The notes: generated from the sequence alone by a model not told the origin. A stretch of 64,000 nucleotides of DNA from Chitinophagaceae bacterium (GCA_947371755.1 CANBQT010000001.1:124001-188000), one strand, 5' to 3'; shown: positions 1 to 10,340, counted from the first letter of the stretch. Made by a program: numbers and translations.

Positions 1-253
1 TTATGCTACAGCATACGCCAAAGGCGAACGTGCCAACGCCATTGGACACTATCTTGAAGCAGCAAAAAAAGCACATGAATTAGGTTTGGGAGTTAATGCC
101 GGTCATGACCTTGATCTTGAGAATCTCAAATTTTTCAAACATCATATTCCCTGGCTGGATGAGGTAAGTATTGGTCATGCATTAGTTTGTGATGCTCTTT
201 ATTTAGGTTATGAAAATGCCATTCAAATGTACCAACGACAACTGCAATACTAA
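1..253 (+). CDS. pdxJ: pyridoxine 5'-phosphate synthase, C-terminal fragment (truncated by window edge)
   Basis: Frame from base 2 reads YATAYAKGERANAIGHYLEAAKKAHELGLGVNAGHDLDLENLKFF...EVSIGHALVCDALYLGYENAI to TAA at 251-253; PdxJ C-terminal motif GVNAGHDL and SIGHAL. Confidence 0.9.
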   Translation, partial: YATAYAKGERANAIGHYLEAAKKAHELGLGVNAGHDLDLENLKFFKHHIPWLDEVSIGHALVCDALYLGYENAIQMYQRQLQY

Positions 254-256
254 GAT

Positions 257-1081
257 ATGACTGCCTTTAAACCCAGAATCAAAAAAATACTGGAAAAGAC
301 AGTTGGTTCCTCTTTGATTAAAAAGATACATTTCAGATTCGAAAGAAATGTGCATTTTTTTAAGAACAATCGTTATAAAAAAAGAAATCCTGATCTGGCA
401 ATTCCATCAGACGAATGGCTTTTTGAAACCTTTCAATTAGACTATCAGAAATATTTTGAAGATGGAGACCTGGCAGCAAAGGAAATATTGAATTGGACTA
501 CTGATCTATTACCAAAGGAAATGCCCACTATTTTAGATTGGGGTTGTGGTACAGGCAGAGTTATTCAAAACCTACATCATCATCATCCATATCTTCTATT
601 ATATGGTGCTGATATCAATGCAGACATGATTAACTGGAATCATCAAAATATCAAAGGAGTCCATTTTTCTCACATTACAATTAACCCTCCCACAAAATAT
701 CCAAAAAATTATTTTGATCTGATTTATGGTTTATCAGTTTTAACACACCTCCCTGGAAACTTGCAGAATGATTGGGTGAGAGAAATGAATCGTATTTCCA
801 AACCCTCAGGTATTTTTCTCGTTACAACAATGGGTAATTATTATTCAAATGAATTACTAAATGAAGAAAAAAATCAATTGCAGTCAACCGGGATCTTTGA
901 AAAAATATTTCTTGCTAAAACAAAAGTTACTGTTGGCGATAGAAATTTTTCTGTGTACGAAACGCCAGAATATTTCGAAAGAATTATTGCCGATTATTTT
1001 AATATAATTCAATATTTTGAGGGAAGAAAATATCCTGAAAAATTTGGGGGACAAGACCTTTGGATACTTCAAAAAAAATAG
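257..1081 (+). CDS. class I SAM-dependent methyltransferase
   Basis: Motif I ILDWGCGTGRV, then YGADIN, YFDLIYGLSVLTHL. Confidence 0.8.
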   Translation: MTAFKPRIKKILEKTVGSSLIKKIHFRFERNVHFFKNNRYKKRNPDLAIPSDEWLFETFQLDYQKYFEDGDLAAKEILNWTTDLLPKEMPTILDWGCGTGRVIQNLHHHHPYLLLYGADINADMINWNHQNIKGVHFSHITINPPTKYPKNYFDLIYGLSVLTHLPGNLQNDWVREMNRISKPSGIFLVTTMGNYYSNELLNEEKNQLQSTGIFEKIFLAKTKVTVGDRNFSVYETPEYFERIIADYFNIIQYFEGRKYPEKFGGQDLWILQKK

Positions 1082-1110
1082 CCTCTGAATTTTTCAGAGG
1101 CTATTTTTTA
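1073..1110. terminator. bidirectional intrinsic terminator between convergent genes
   Basis: aaaaaaatagcctctgaa-ttt-ttcagaggctatttttta hairpin with A and T tracts. Confidence 0.8.
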
Positions 1111-3645
1111 TTTATCAGCTTTTTCTATTTCAGCGAGTTTTTTATTTTTAAACTCAGCATCTTTCATCAATTTTTGTACTTCATCTAATTTTCCGATATA
1201 AATACTTCTTCCATGTGTACCTAGTAGAATCTCGTTTTCGCGAGCCTGAGTAACGATATCATGAACAGGCACAGCATAGGGCAACCCTTTATTCCATGCC
1301 ATAAAATTATCTCCGGCATCAATACTCACATACAATCCGCCGTCTGTTCCTACATAAAGCAACCCATCCACTAAATGATCCTCTTTAATTACATTGATAG
1401 GTTCATTAGGAAGTGTTTTACCGATCTGTTTCCAGGTATTTCCATAATCATCACTCACATACAGGTAAGGAAGAAAATTATCGTTTCGATACCCGTTTAA
1501 ACTTACATAAACTCTACTTTCCTGATAAGCACTTGCTATAACCCTGCTAACATATAAGCCTTTAGGTAATTTTTTACTGATCAGCGTCCAGCTATATCCC
1601 CCATCTTTACTAATTTGAACGTTGCCATCATCAGTACCCACATAGATCAATCCAAATTTCAAAGGGCTTTCACTAATAGTTGAAAGTGTTCCAAAGGGAA
1701 CATCGCCTTGGGCTGGATTAGTTGTTAGGTCTTCACTAATTGCAGGTAAGCTATCACCTCTGTTAAACGACCTATGAAACTTGTTGGAGCCATAATAAAG
1801 AATATCCTGATTATGTTTACTTAATAAAATAGGAGATTGCCAATTAAATCTAAACTGAGGTTCTCCCAGATCATTGGAAGGTTTGATATATTTATTTTCT
1901 TTGGTCATTAAATTCTGACGGGAATAAGATCCATACTGAGAACCACTATAAATAGTTTTATTATCGCGTAAATCAACTTGAACTTGCATACCATCCCCAC
2001 CGTTTATGGATTGAAATGGATTGTCGCCAGATGCATACCAATTATAATTTTCTTTTGTTGTACTAGACCCAAACCAAGTTCCATTATCCTGAAGGCCTCC
2101 ATACACATTATATGGTTTAGCATTGTCGACAGCAATATTGTAAAACTGACCAACTGCAGGAGTATTTGCTTTGAACCAATGGGCACCATCATCATAAGAA
2201 ATATTGCAGCCCCCATCATTTCCATTAATGATATGACTATCTTTTGCTGGATCTATCCAAATAGAATGATGGTCAGAATGCACGTGTTCTTTACTGATAT
2301 TTTGAAATGACTTTCCCCCGTCGGTGCTCATCATTACATTTAAACCAGTGATAAATACTTTGTTCTCATTAGTGGGGCTAACAAATATTTTTCCAAAATA
2401 ATATCCATAGGTACTGTAAAAAAAGCCCGGTATAGAATTATCATTTACTTTTTGCCAATTCAGTCCGTTGTTTTCACTTCTATACACTTCACAACCAGTG
2501 ATAGGTGTTTCTGTCATAGCAGTATTGGCATCAAACAAAAAGTCCCAGATACAGGAAGGTTTTAATTTATCATTCTTAATAAGGTCTTTTAAAACAGGTG
2601 CCGCATACTTTGAAGGAATTCCATTTCTTCTGGAACTTGTAAATGCACCTAATTTACGATCATCTAATGCCAGAAACTGTTCTTTGCTTAAGTTTTTAAA
2701 ATCCTGAATGGTATATTTTGAAGTATCATTATTCTTCTTAGCTGTATCAGGCAGATGATTTTGATTATCTAAAACAGCATACACTACATTTGGATTTTTG
2801 GGGGAAATTGCTAACCCGATTCTACCAACTGCATCCCCTGTAGGAAACCCACTTCCTTCGGTAGACAAAAGCGTCCAGTTGTTACCTCCATCAATACTTT
2901 TATAAATGCCACTTGTTTTTCCACCTTCCTCAAAATTCCAGGCAGTTCTAGTTCTATACCACATGGCTGCATAAAGTTCATTGGGATTCTTGGGATTGAT
3001 TTCAATATCAACAGCACCAGTTTTATCATCAATGGCTAATGTTTGTTGCCAGTTTTTACCCCCATCAGTTGTTTTGTAAACGCCTCTTTCTTTATTAAAA
3101 GAGAATAAATGACCTAAGGCGGCAACCCATACTGTATTGGGATCTGTGGGATGTAATTGAATTTTACCGATATGATGACTTTCAGGAAGTCCTACATAAT
3201 CCCAATGTTTTCCATTATCCATGGATTTATACATACCAATTCCAGCATATGAGGAACGGCTACTATTAACCTCACCGGTTCCCACCCAAATTATTTTGGA
3301 AGACCAGTTTACTGCTATATCACCAATGGTTAAGGTAGATTCTGAATCAAATATCGGAGTAAAACTTTGTCCGTTATTGTTGGTATACCAAACCCCGCCA
3401 GATGCATAAGCAACATAGAATTCTGTTGGATCAATTGGGTTAGCATCTATGTCCACTACCCTTCCACTCATTACAGAAGGCCCTATATTTCTAAAGGATA
3501 TTTGGTTAACCAAAGAGTTTTTTATTAGCACTTTTTTTTGGTCGCTAATTTTTAACCTTTCAGTCCCTGATGTGGACTTTATTTGAGCTTTGCTATTAAT
3601 TGTTAAAAAAATCAATAACACAAACGTTAATTTTCTCATGCACAT
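1108..3645 (-). CDS. exported sortilin/VPS10-like BNR (Asp-box) repeat beta-propeller protein
   Basis: Signal peptide; repeated Asp-box units such as SMDNGKHWDYVG, TTDGGKNWQQ, SIDGGNNWTLL, SENNGLNWQKV, SKDGGYSWTLI, SDDYGNTWKQI. Confidence 0.8.
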   Translation of the reverse strand: MCMRKLTFVLLIFLTINSKAQIKSTSGTERLKISDQKKVLIKNSLVNQISFRNIGPSVMSGRVVDIDANPIDPTEFYVAYASGGVWYTNNNGQSFTPIFDSESTLTIGDIAVNWSSKIIWVGTGEVNSSRSSYAGIGMYKSMDNGKHWDYVGLPESHHIGKIQLHPTDPNTVWVAALGHLFSFNKERGVYKTTDGGKNWQQTLAIDDKTGAVDIEINPKNPNELYAAMWYRTRTAWNFEEGGKTSGIYKSIDGGNNWTLLSTEGSGFPTGDAVGRIGLAISPKNPNVVYAVLDNQNHLPDTAKKNNDTSKYTIQDFKNLSKEQFLALDDRKLGAFTSSRRNGIPSKYAAPVLKDLIKNDKLKPSCIWDFLFDANTAMTETPITGCEVYRSENNGLNWQKVNDNSIPGFFYSTYGYYFGKIFVSPTNENKVFITGLNVMMSTDGGKSFQNISKEHVHSDHHSIWIDPAKDSHIINGNDGGCNISYDDGAHWFKANTPAVGQFYNIAVDNAKPYNVYGGLQDNGTWFGSSTTKENYNWYASGDNPFQSINGGDGMQVQVDLRDNKTIYSGSQYGSYSRQNLMTKENKYIKPSNDLGEPQFRFNWQSPILLSKHNQDILYYGSNKFHRSFNRGDSLPAISEDLTTNPAQGDVPFGTLSTISESPLKFGLIYVGTDDGNVQISKDGGYSWTLISKKLPKGLYVSRVIASAYQESRVYVSLNGYRNDNFLPYLYVSDDYGNTWKQIGKTLPNEPINVIKEDHLVDGLLYVGTDGGLYVSIDAGDNFMAWNKGLPYAVPVHDIVTQARENEILLGTHGRSIYIGKLDEVQKLMKDAEFKNKKLAEIEKADK

Positions 3646-3684
3646 TTTAATTTATGGTAAATTCGAGGGTCTAATTTAGTCATA

Positions 3685-4386
3685 ATGCGCCTGTTTTTAC
3701 TACCATTAATCCTATTAATTTACACAACCGGTTGGGGTCAGTGTAAAACTTATAAAATCAGCTCAAAAGGAGACACTTTGAATTGCACTGATATTTCAGG
3801 AATAAAACGTGGTCCATGGGTGGTTCGGGTAGAAGCATTAAGGGGGGCACCTGGATATGAAGAAGAAGGTGTATTTATTAACGATAAGAAGGAAGGCACC
3901 TGGCGTAGCTTTAATTTGATGGGTGATTTATTGGCAATTGAGAACTTTCGTTGGGGTAATAAAAATGGGAAATGCCAATATTATAATTTGATGGGCCTTG
4001 AACATGAAGAAAGTTGGAGAGCGTTTAATCCAGCTAAACCTATCGACACCATTGATGTGCAAGACCCCAAATATTTAGAAGGACATAAAGTAGATCGAGT
4101 TATCATCGTCAATGAAGGTCATTCTATAAAACATGGCACCTGGAAATATTTTAATCCGGCTTATGGAAACATCATCAAAGTTGAAAATTACTTATTAGAT
4201 CAGTTACAAGAAGAAAATGCTCAAATCAACGATGTCCTTACCGTATTTGACGATGTAGACAGCACCAAACTAACTAAAGCAAAACCAGTAGAAAAGCCCA
4301 AGGGCAAGCCAAAAGAAGTAGAGGATTTTGAAAAAAAGAACAAAAACAAGAAGAAAATCACTATTAGAGACGGGAAAACAGGCTAA
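3685..4386 (+). CDS. exported MORN/YwqK-like repeat protein
   Basis: Signal peptide plus repeats of type KKEGTWRSFNLMGDLLAIENFRWGNKNGKCQYYN and KHGTWKYFN. Confidence 0.55.
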   Translation: MRLFLLPLILLIYTTGWGQCKTYKISSKGDTLNCTDISGIKRGPWVVRVEALRGAPGYEEEGVFINDKKEGTWRSFNLMGDLLAIENFRWGNKNGKCQYYNLMGLEHEESWRAFNPAKPIDTIDVQDPKYLEGHKVDRVIIVNEGHSIKHGTWKYFNPAYGNIIKVENYLLDQLQEENAQINDVLTVFDDVDSTKLTKAKPVEKPKGKPKEVEDFEKKNKNKKKITIRDGKTG

Positions 4387-4452
4387 AATTGAATTTTTCA
4401 AAAGCAACCAAATATTTTATACACCCGTATTGCAATTTGAGAATAACCGTTT

Positions 4453-5073
4453 TTGGAAAACAAATTGCGTCATACCAGTTATTTAAGAACATTGCCCCAG
4501 GAACTACCCGAAATAACTAGCCTGATAAAGGGTTGTTGCCAAAACAACCGGAATAGCCAGAGGGATCTATACCAATGGTTGCATAGTTATGCCCTTAAAA
4601 TAAGCTTCAGATATATCAGTAATATGCATGAAGCTGAGGAATTGGTGAGTGAATCATTTGTAAAACTTTTCAAAAATATTCAGCAATTCAATTTCAATAT
4701 CCAGAGCGACCCCGAAGCCCTATTGAAAGGATGGTTTAAACGAATTATAGTGAATACCTGCATCGATCATTTGAGAAAAACACAACTAAAAGTGGTGAGC
4801 TATGATGTGAATCCTGAAAATGATTTCCAGGTTGATGCACAAGAATCAGGTCTTGACAAAATTTCATATCAGGAGATTATTGAATCGATACGGCAATTAT
4901 CACCGGTATATAGAACAGTTTTCAATCTCTTTGTAATTGAAGGATTCAGTCATGATGAAATTGCAGAACAACTGAAAATAAGTGTGGGAGCCTCCAAATC
5001 GAATTTGTCGAAAGCGAGACAAAATTTAAGAAAATTGATCAAAGACAAAAAAGAGTATAAACGTTATGCATAG
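4453..5073 (+). CDS. RNA polymerase sigma factor, sigma-70 ECF family
   Basis: EAEELVSESFVKLFKNI (region 2), VYRTVFNLFVIEGFSHDEIAEQLKISVGASKSNLSKARQNLRKLI (region 4). TTG start in ORF call. Confidence 0.85.
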   Translation: MENKLRHTSYLRTLPQELPEITSLIKGCCQNNRNSQRDLYQWLHSYALKISFRYISNMHEAEELVSESFVKLFKNIQQFNFNIQSDPEALLKGWFKRIIVNTCIDHLRKTQLKVVSYDVNPENDFQVDAQESGLDKISYQEIIESIRQLSPVYRTVFNLFVIEGFSHDEIAEQLKISVGASKSNLSKARQNLRKLIKDKKEYKRYA

Positions 5074-6319
5074 TTTTGACGACGATAAGGAGTTGGATCT
5101 ATTATCCAAAATAGCTGCCGAAGCAATTGAAGCTCCGAGTGCGGCGAATTGGGAAAAGATGCAACGTACCCTTGATAAGGAATTACCCCTTCAGAAAAAA
5201 AGAAGAGGTGGGTTCGTATGGTGGTTGTTTCCTGGCTTTTTGGTAGCTGGGCTTGGCTACTTTTGGCTAAACTCTGCTACAAATTCAACAAACAATGCTC
5301 AAACTTCAAAAGAAACCCTAAACAATCACACAACAAATAACAAATCAACCAATACAACAATAGTAGAATCAAATAAAACAATTGAATTAAACTCAGATAA
5401 AACAACTGAACAATTCAAAACAAATACAAAAAAACAAATTGCATTTTCTTCCAGTATTCAGATTAATCAAGCGGCTGTAAATAAGAAAATTACTGAAGTA
5501 CCTCATCAACAAGTGCAGGAATCATTGGTTGCAAAAGAATTAACAACTACAGAAAAAACTAACAAAGGCACTACAATTAAAGAGGCAGCTGAAAAAAATA
5601 GTCATACAGTAGTCCCTGAAATCAAAAGTGAAAATAAAGAAACCCAATCTGCAGAAAAAAATAGTTCTGAGCAAACTAATAATAGCAAAAACATAGTGAT
5701 TGTTAAGAAAGAATCCAATAAAAACAAAGGATTCTTTATTGGATTAACAGGTGGATTTGATGCAAGTACTGTAAAATTCAAATATTCCTCCAATGTAGGT
5801 TATAACATAGGTGGCACATTAGGGTATCGCTTCAATGATCATTTGTCGGTGCAAACAGGAGCTGTATATACCCAAAAGAATTATAAATTAAATGGCCAGG
5901 ATTTCCATGCTCCAAAAGGAAGTTGGGCAAGTTATCATGAAATTGAAACAGTTGATGGATATTGTAAAATGTGGGATGTTCCAATTATAGCAACTTATCA
6001 TTTTACTGGAAATAATAATGGAAATACATTTATAAGTATTGGCTCATCTTCTTACTTTATGAAGCGTGAGAATTATAATTACGTATATGATTATAACAAT
6101 CAATATTTTACTAGATATAGTAGTATCAATTCAAACAACCAGCACTTATTTGCATTGTTACATATTTCAGCCGGTATCGAAAGACCCATTAGTAAAAGCA
6201 TTACCAGCATCATTGAACCTTATGCAAAAATCCCATTGGCAGGGGTTGGATTTGGAAGTATTCAGATGAGCAGTTTTGGTTTAAATTTTTCTGTACAATA
6301 CAGGCAACCTAAAAAGTAA
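5066..6319 (+). CDS. putative envelope-spanning anti-sigma-like protein: cytosolic N-terminus, one TM helix, N/T/K-rich linker, C-terminal outer-membrane beta-barrel
   Basis: Overlaps the sigma gene by 8 nt; TM segment GGFVWWLFPGFLVAGLGYFWL; low-complexity linker; C-terminal GFFIGLTGGFDASTVKFKYSSNVGYNIGGTLGYRFNDHLSVQTGAVYTQKNY, typical beta-barrel strands ending FGLNFSVQYRQ. Confidence 0.7.
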   Translation: MHSFDDDKELDLLSKIAAEAIEAPSAANWEKMQRTLDKELPLQKKRRGGFVWWLFPGFLVAGLGYFWLNSATNSTNNAQTSKETLNNHTTNNKSTNTTIVESNKTIELNSDKTTEQFKTNTKKQIAFSSSIQINQAAVNKKITEVPHQQVQESLVAKELTTTEKTNKGTTIKEAAEKNSHTVVPEIKSENKETQSAEKNSSEQTNNSKNIVIVKKESNKNKGFFIGLTGGFDASTVKFKYSSNVGYNIGGTLGYRFNDHLSVQTGAVYTQKNYKLNGQDFHAPKGSWASYHEIETVDGYCKMWDVPIIATYHFTGNNNGNTFISIGSSSYFMKRENYNYVYDYNNQYFTRYSSINSNNQHLFALLHISAGIERPISKSITSIIEPYAKIPLAGVGFGSIQMSSFGLNFSVQYRQPKK

Positions 6320-6354
6320 ATATCTCGTTTTCATCAATAACCATAATTATATCG

Positions 6355-6975
6355 ATGAAAACTAAAAAACTAAAACTATTCATCAATGCAGCAGCTGTAT
6401 TGATTTCCATTTTTATATTGTTGAATGCATGTAGTAAAGGTGGTACATCCCCTTCTACCCCAACACCACCTACCCCACCAAGTACTGACCCCTGTGCGGG
6501 CAAAACCATCACCGTAACTGGGTCTGCAACTGTTGCAGATGCGTGTGGGGGCGGGAAGGTTTCTGTATCAGCATCAGGTAGTACTAGTTTTACGTATAGC
6601 ATTGATGGCGGTGCTTTCGGAGCATCGAGCGATTTCTCGGGTGTAACTGTGGGGGATCACACAATATCTGTAAAAGATGGCGCAGGCTGCACACAATCAG
6701 CAAAAGTAACCGTAACGCAAGTTGCTGCTGGACCATTTTTTTCAGCAGTAAAAACCTTAATCCAGGCGCAATGTGTTAGCTGCCATTCAGGTGCAGGAGC
6801 TAGTGCAGGAAGGGATTGGAGTAAAGATTGCCAAGTGATTGCTAACAAAGATCTAATTAAACAAAGAACTGTGGATGGCACGCCAAGTTTCATGCCTCAG
6901 GGCGGAAAATTAAGTGCAGCAGACATGAAGATAATAACCGACTGGGTTAATGCGGGTGGCAGATACAGCGATTAG
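6355..6975 (+). CDS. lipoprotein with SprB-type repeat and mono-heme cytochrome c-like domain
   Basis: Lipobox LLNAC; SprB-like TFTYSIDGGAF...VTVGDHTISVKDGAGC; CVSCH heme motif with downstream FMPQGG. Confidence 0.7.
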   Translation: MKTKKLKLFINAAAVLISIFILLNACSKGGTSPSTPTPPTPPSTDPCAGKTITVTGSATVADACGGGKVSVSASGSTSFTYSIDGGAFGASSDFSGVTVGDHTISVKDGAGCTQSAKVTVTQVAAGPFFSAVKTLIQAQCVSCHSGAGASAGRDWSKDCQVIANKDLIKQRTVDGTPSFMPQGGKLSAADMKIITDWVNAGGRYSD

Positions 6976-7007
6976 GGGCAATCGTTTTAGATCGGCCTGC
7001 ATTCTCA

Positions 7008-7034
7008 AAAAGCAACTCTTAATGGGTTGCTTTT
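7008..7034. terminator. hairpin between convergent genes
   Basis: aaaagcaac-tcttaatgg-gttgctttt, 9-bp stem followed by T-rich stretch. Confidence 0.65.
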
Positions 7035-7037
7035 ATT

Positions 7038-7841
7038 TTAGTTGCCATTATCAAAATATTTTTTGAAAAATAATAGCTGATAATCTATACTGTTTTTCCA
7101 ATATGGTGCATTATGAGCACCTGGTCTTTCTATATAATCATGATCGATTTTTAAAGCTTGCAACTTTTCATGAAGACTTCTATTCACTTTTAAAAAGAAA
7201 TCATCTAATCCACAATCGATTATTAATTTGAGTTGATTTTTCTTTAGCCCCTCTACTAAAGTCATTACAGTATTAGCATCCCACACTGATTGATTCTTTT
7301 CATACTCACCCAACGCTTTTTTAATCTCCCAGTTATTGGGGAAAGGTCGGATATCAACTCCCCCACTGGTACTTCCACCAGCTCCAAAAATATCGGAATG
7401 TCTAATAGAAAGATATAACCCACCATGTCCGCCCATACTTAGTCCAGTAATTGCACGTTTTGTTCTATCATTAATCGTGGGATAATATTGATCGACATAT
7501 GGAATCAATTCCTTCATCAGAAAAGATTCATATTGAATGGTTGAATCGATAGGGCTGTCATAATACCAGCTATTAGCTCCATCTGGACAAACAATATTTA
7601 ATTGTAGTTGATTTGCTTTCGCTTGTAATTGAGGGGCAATAGTAACCCAGGATGCATAATTTCCACTATAGCCATGTAATAAAAAAACAGTCGGTAATGG
7701 ATTTTTATTTTGATCTGGTTGAATAACTACAAATTTCACAGGCTTATGCAAAAAGGCACTATAGATATTAACTGTGTCAACTGACGCGTAGGTCTGATCA
7801 AAAGCAACAATAAAAATGACGATTAAAAGAAAACGTTTCAT
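7038..7841 (-). CDS. exported alpha/beta hydrolase, esterase D/S-formylglutathione hydrolase-like
   Basis: PTVFLLHGYSGNYASW, nucleophile elbow AITGLSMGGHGGL, terminal HNAPYW. Confidence 0.8.
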   Translation of the reverse strand: MKRFLLIVIFIVAFDQTYASVDTVNIYSAFLHKPVKFVVIQPDQNKNPLPTVFLLHGYSGNYASWVTIAPQLQAKANQLQLNIVCPDGANSWYYDSPIDSTIQYESFLMKELIPYVDQYYPTINDRTKRAITGLSMGGHGGLYLSIRHSDIFGAGGSTSGGVDIRPFPNNWEIKKALGEYEKNQSVWDANTVMTLVEGLKKNQLKLIIDCGLDDFFLKVNRSLHEKLQALKIDHDYIERPGAHNAPYWKNSIDYQLLFFKKYFDNGN

Positions 7842-7850
7842 GTATAAAAA

Positions 7851-7886
7851 ATTAAAGTCACTTGAAATTAATCAAGTGACTTTAAT
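7851..7886 (-). terminator. intrinsic terminator of the M1 peptidase gene
   Basis: 15-bp inverted repeat ATTAAAGTCACTTGA/TCAAGTGACTTTAAT, loop 6 nt, followed on the minus strand by TTTTTT. Confidence 0.75.
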
Positions 7887-7916
7887 ATTCAAGAAAATAT
7901 TCCTCTTAAAATCTAA

Positions 7917-10322
7917 TTATTTCTTGTTTTCCATTGCTTTTTGCATAGGGTTAATACCGGTACTTTGACCTCTTCCCGCAGCTGCTCTAGCTTTAAAGAT
8001 GGCAAATTTACTAGGCTCACTTGCCTCTAATTTAGGCCAGGTATTATTAGACTCGTCGATATCAGCTGTTTCACGATTCGGATCTAATTTAATACCAGTT
8101 GCTTTTTTAGTAGTCATGAAAAGCTTGGTTACTTTGTTTTCATTTAAGCGCCAAACCTGAGCTGGAATTCTTTCCAATTGTTTGCTTCCATCTTCAAATG
8201 TAAACTCTACAATTAAAGGCATTACCAATCCACCTTTATTAGAGAATGTAATTTCATATAAATTCACATTCGCATATTTCGCTTTAGTGGCATCATCTAA
8301 AGGTTCGGGAGTATTATTTGGAGGTGTTACTTTGTATTTGGTAGTATCATAAGGCTCTAAACCTCTTGTATACCTCCAGTAAAAATCCCTTAAAGTGGTA
8401 TCGGCATCTACTAAGAAAACAATATTCTTATCCGCTCTATTTCTTTGTTTTGACAGGTCGTCTGTAGTATATAATGGTTTAGCTAAAGCAACCATTCCAG
8501 TTGATGGAGCTGCTCCACCTCTACCGCCCATTTGCATAGCAGTAGCTGCTTGATTAGGATCGTATACACCATGTTTCACTGTATCAATCGCAATATCACA
8601 AGGATCTATTCCATAGAACCATCCTCTCCAAAACCAATCCAAATCTTCTGCGCTAGCATCTTCCATTGTGCGGAAAAGATCTGCTGGGGTTGGATGTTTA
8701 AATGCCCAACGACGTGCATACTCTTTAAAGCTATAGTCGAATAATTCGCGACCCATAATTGTTTCCCGTAAAATATTTAAACCGGTTGCTGGTTTGGTAT
8801 ATGCATTTGGTCCGAACAAGACAATGTTTTCACTATTGGTCATGATTGGTTCCAATTGCTCTTTTGGCAAACGCATATAATCTGCAATTTGATAAGCCGC
8901 ACCTTTACCTCTTGAAGGATATTTGTTATCATACAATTCCTCAGTCAAATACTCAACGAAAGAATTCAATCCTTCATCCATCCAACTCCACTGACGTTCA
9001 TCGCTATTAACAATCATTGGGAAGAAGTTATGACCTACTTCGTGAATGATAACACCTAACATACTCAACTTAGTTGATTCGCTATAGGAACCATCTTTTT
9101 CAGTACGTCCATTATTGAAACAGATCATAGGATATTCCATACCATTTGCAGCTTCAATACTTTGCGCTACTGGATAAGGATATGGAATAGAGAATTTTGA
9201 ATACGATTTAATAGTGTGTGCCACTACTTTTGTAGAAAACTTACGATATAAACCATACGCTTCTTTAGGATAACCACTCATACACATCACTTTCTTTCCT
9301 TCTACATATGCAGGCATGGCATCCCAGATCATTTTACGGGATGTAGTCCAGGCAAAGTCACGCACATTTTCGGCTTTAAAAATCCAGGTTTTCTTAGCGG
9401 TACTTTTATTTTTCTCGGCATTTTTTGCTTCTGCTAGTGTTACAATTTCTACAGGCTCTTTTGCACTATTTGCCTGATTCCAACGAGCTAATTGTGCTGG
9501 CGATAAAACCTGCGCATAGTTCTGACCTTCCCCAGTACTCAATATGGTATGGTCTGCGGGTACAGTCATTGCAACATTGTAATTCCCAAATGTTAATGCG
9601 AATTCTCCACGGCCTGTAAACTGATGGTTCTGCCATCCCTGAAAGTCGCTATACACACAAAGACGAGGATACCATTGAGCCATTGTAAAGAATGCATTTC
9701 CATCTTCAGGGAACATTTCATATCCACCTCTGCCACCTAACACCATTCTATTAGAAACCTTATAGTGCCAATCTACATTAAATACAAATTTTTGACCAGG
9801 CTTTAATACAGCTGGTAAATCCACACGCATCATTGTTTTGTTGATGGTGTATTTTAAAGCTTTTCCTGATACGTCTGTTAATTTGGTAATGATATCGCCA
9901 TAGCCATTATCCTTACTTGCATCAAGCATATTTTCAACTTGTGTTGTAGATAGTTGTTTACCTAATGTGGAAGATGTTTGATAGCCTGCATTATTTACAG
10001 TGCTGTGCTCATTCTCATCCAACTGTAACCACAAATAAGTTAAAACATCAGGCGAGTTGTTGAAATAAGTTACCGTTTCACTGCCTTTCAACATAAAATT
10101 TGGTTCGTCCAATTCACATTTGATGTTGTAATCGACCCTTTGTTGCCAGTATTTTGGACCAGGGGCGCCACTTGCAGTTCTATATTCATTTGGTGTAGGC
10201 AGAATAGTACCTAATTGTTCGAACTTGTTACCGTGGTTCGATGTTGGGTTGTTCTTGATGTCCTGTGCCTGCACATTGGAAACAAAGATCAAAATCAAAC
10301 CCAGAAATCCTAATTTTCTCAT
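7917..10322 (-). CDS. M1 family zinc metallopeptidase
   Basis: HEVGH-X18-E zinc site (HEVGHNFFPMIVNSDERQWSWMDE); signal peptide. Confidence 0.88.
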   Translation of the reverse strand: MRKLGFLGLILIFVSNVQAQDIKNNPTSNHGNKFEQLGTILPTPNEYRTASGAPGPKYWQQRVDYNIKCELDEPNFMLKGSETVTYFNNSPDVLTYLWLQLDENEHSTVNNAGYQTSSTLGKQLSTTQVENMLDASKDNGYGDIITKLTDVSGKALKYTINKTMMRVDLPAVLKPGQKFVFNVDWHYKVSNRMVLGGRGGYEMFPEDGNAFFTMAQWYPRLCVYSDFQGWQNHQFTGRGEFALTFGNYNVAMTVPADHTILSTGEGQNYAQVLSPAQLARWNQANSAKEPVEIVTLAEAKNAEKNKSTAKKTWIFKAENVRDFAWTTSRKMIWDAMPAYVEGKKVMCMSGYPKEAYGLYRKFSTKVVAHTIKSYSKFSIPYPYPVAQSIEAANGMEYPMICFNNGRTEKDGSYSESTKLSMLGVIIHEVGHNFFPMIVNSDERQWSWMDEGLNSFVEYLTEELYDNKYPSRGKGAAYQIADYMRLPKEQLEPIMTNSENIVLFGPNAYTKPATGLNILRETIMGRELFDYSFKEYARRWAFKHPTPADLFRTMEDASAEDLDWFWRGWFYGIDPCDIAIDTVKHGVYDPNQAATAMQMGGRGGAAPSTGMVALAKPLYTTDDLSKQRNRADKNIVFLVDADTTLRDFYWRYTRGLEPYDTTKYKVTPPNNTPEPLDDATKAKYANVNLYEITFSNKGGLVMPLIVEFTFEDGSKQLERIPAQVWRLNENKVTKLFMTTKKATGIKLDPNRETADIDESNNTWPKLEASEPSKFAIFKARAAAGRGQSTGINPMQKAMENKK

Positions 10323-10340
10323 AGCTGTATGGTTTAGAAA

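Noticed and set aside
5280-5710. Possible tandem repeat in the N/T/K-rich segment of the anti-sigma-like gene
   Set aside because: Compositionally biased but with no fixed period; explained by a low-complexity periplasmic linker.
6309-6602. Minus-strand ORF of 97 aa antisense to the SprB/heme lipoprotein
   Set aside because: Antisense to a well-supported CDS with lipobox and heme motif; no recognisable domain.
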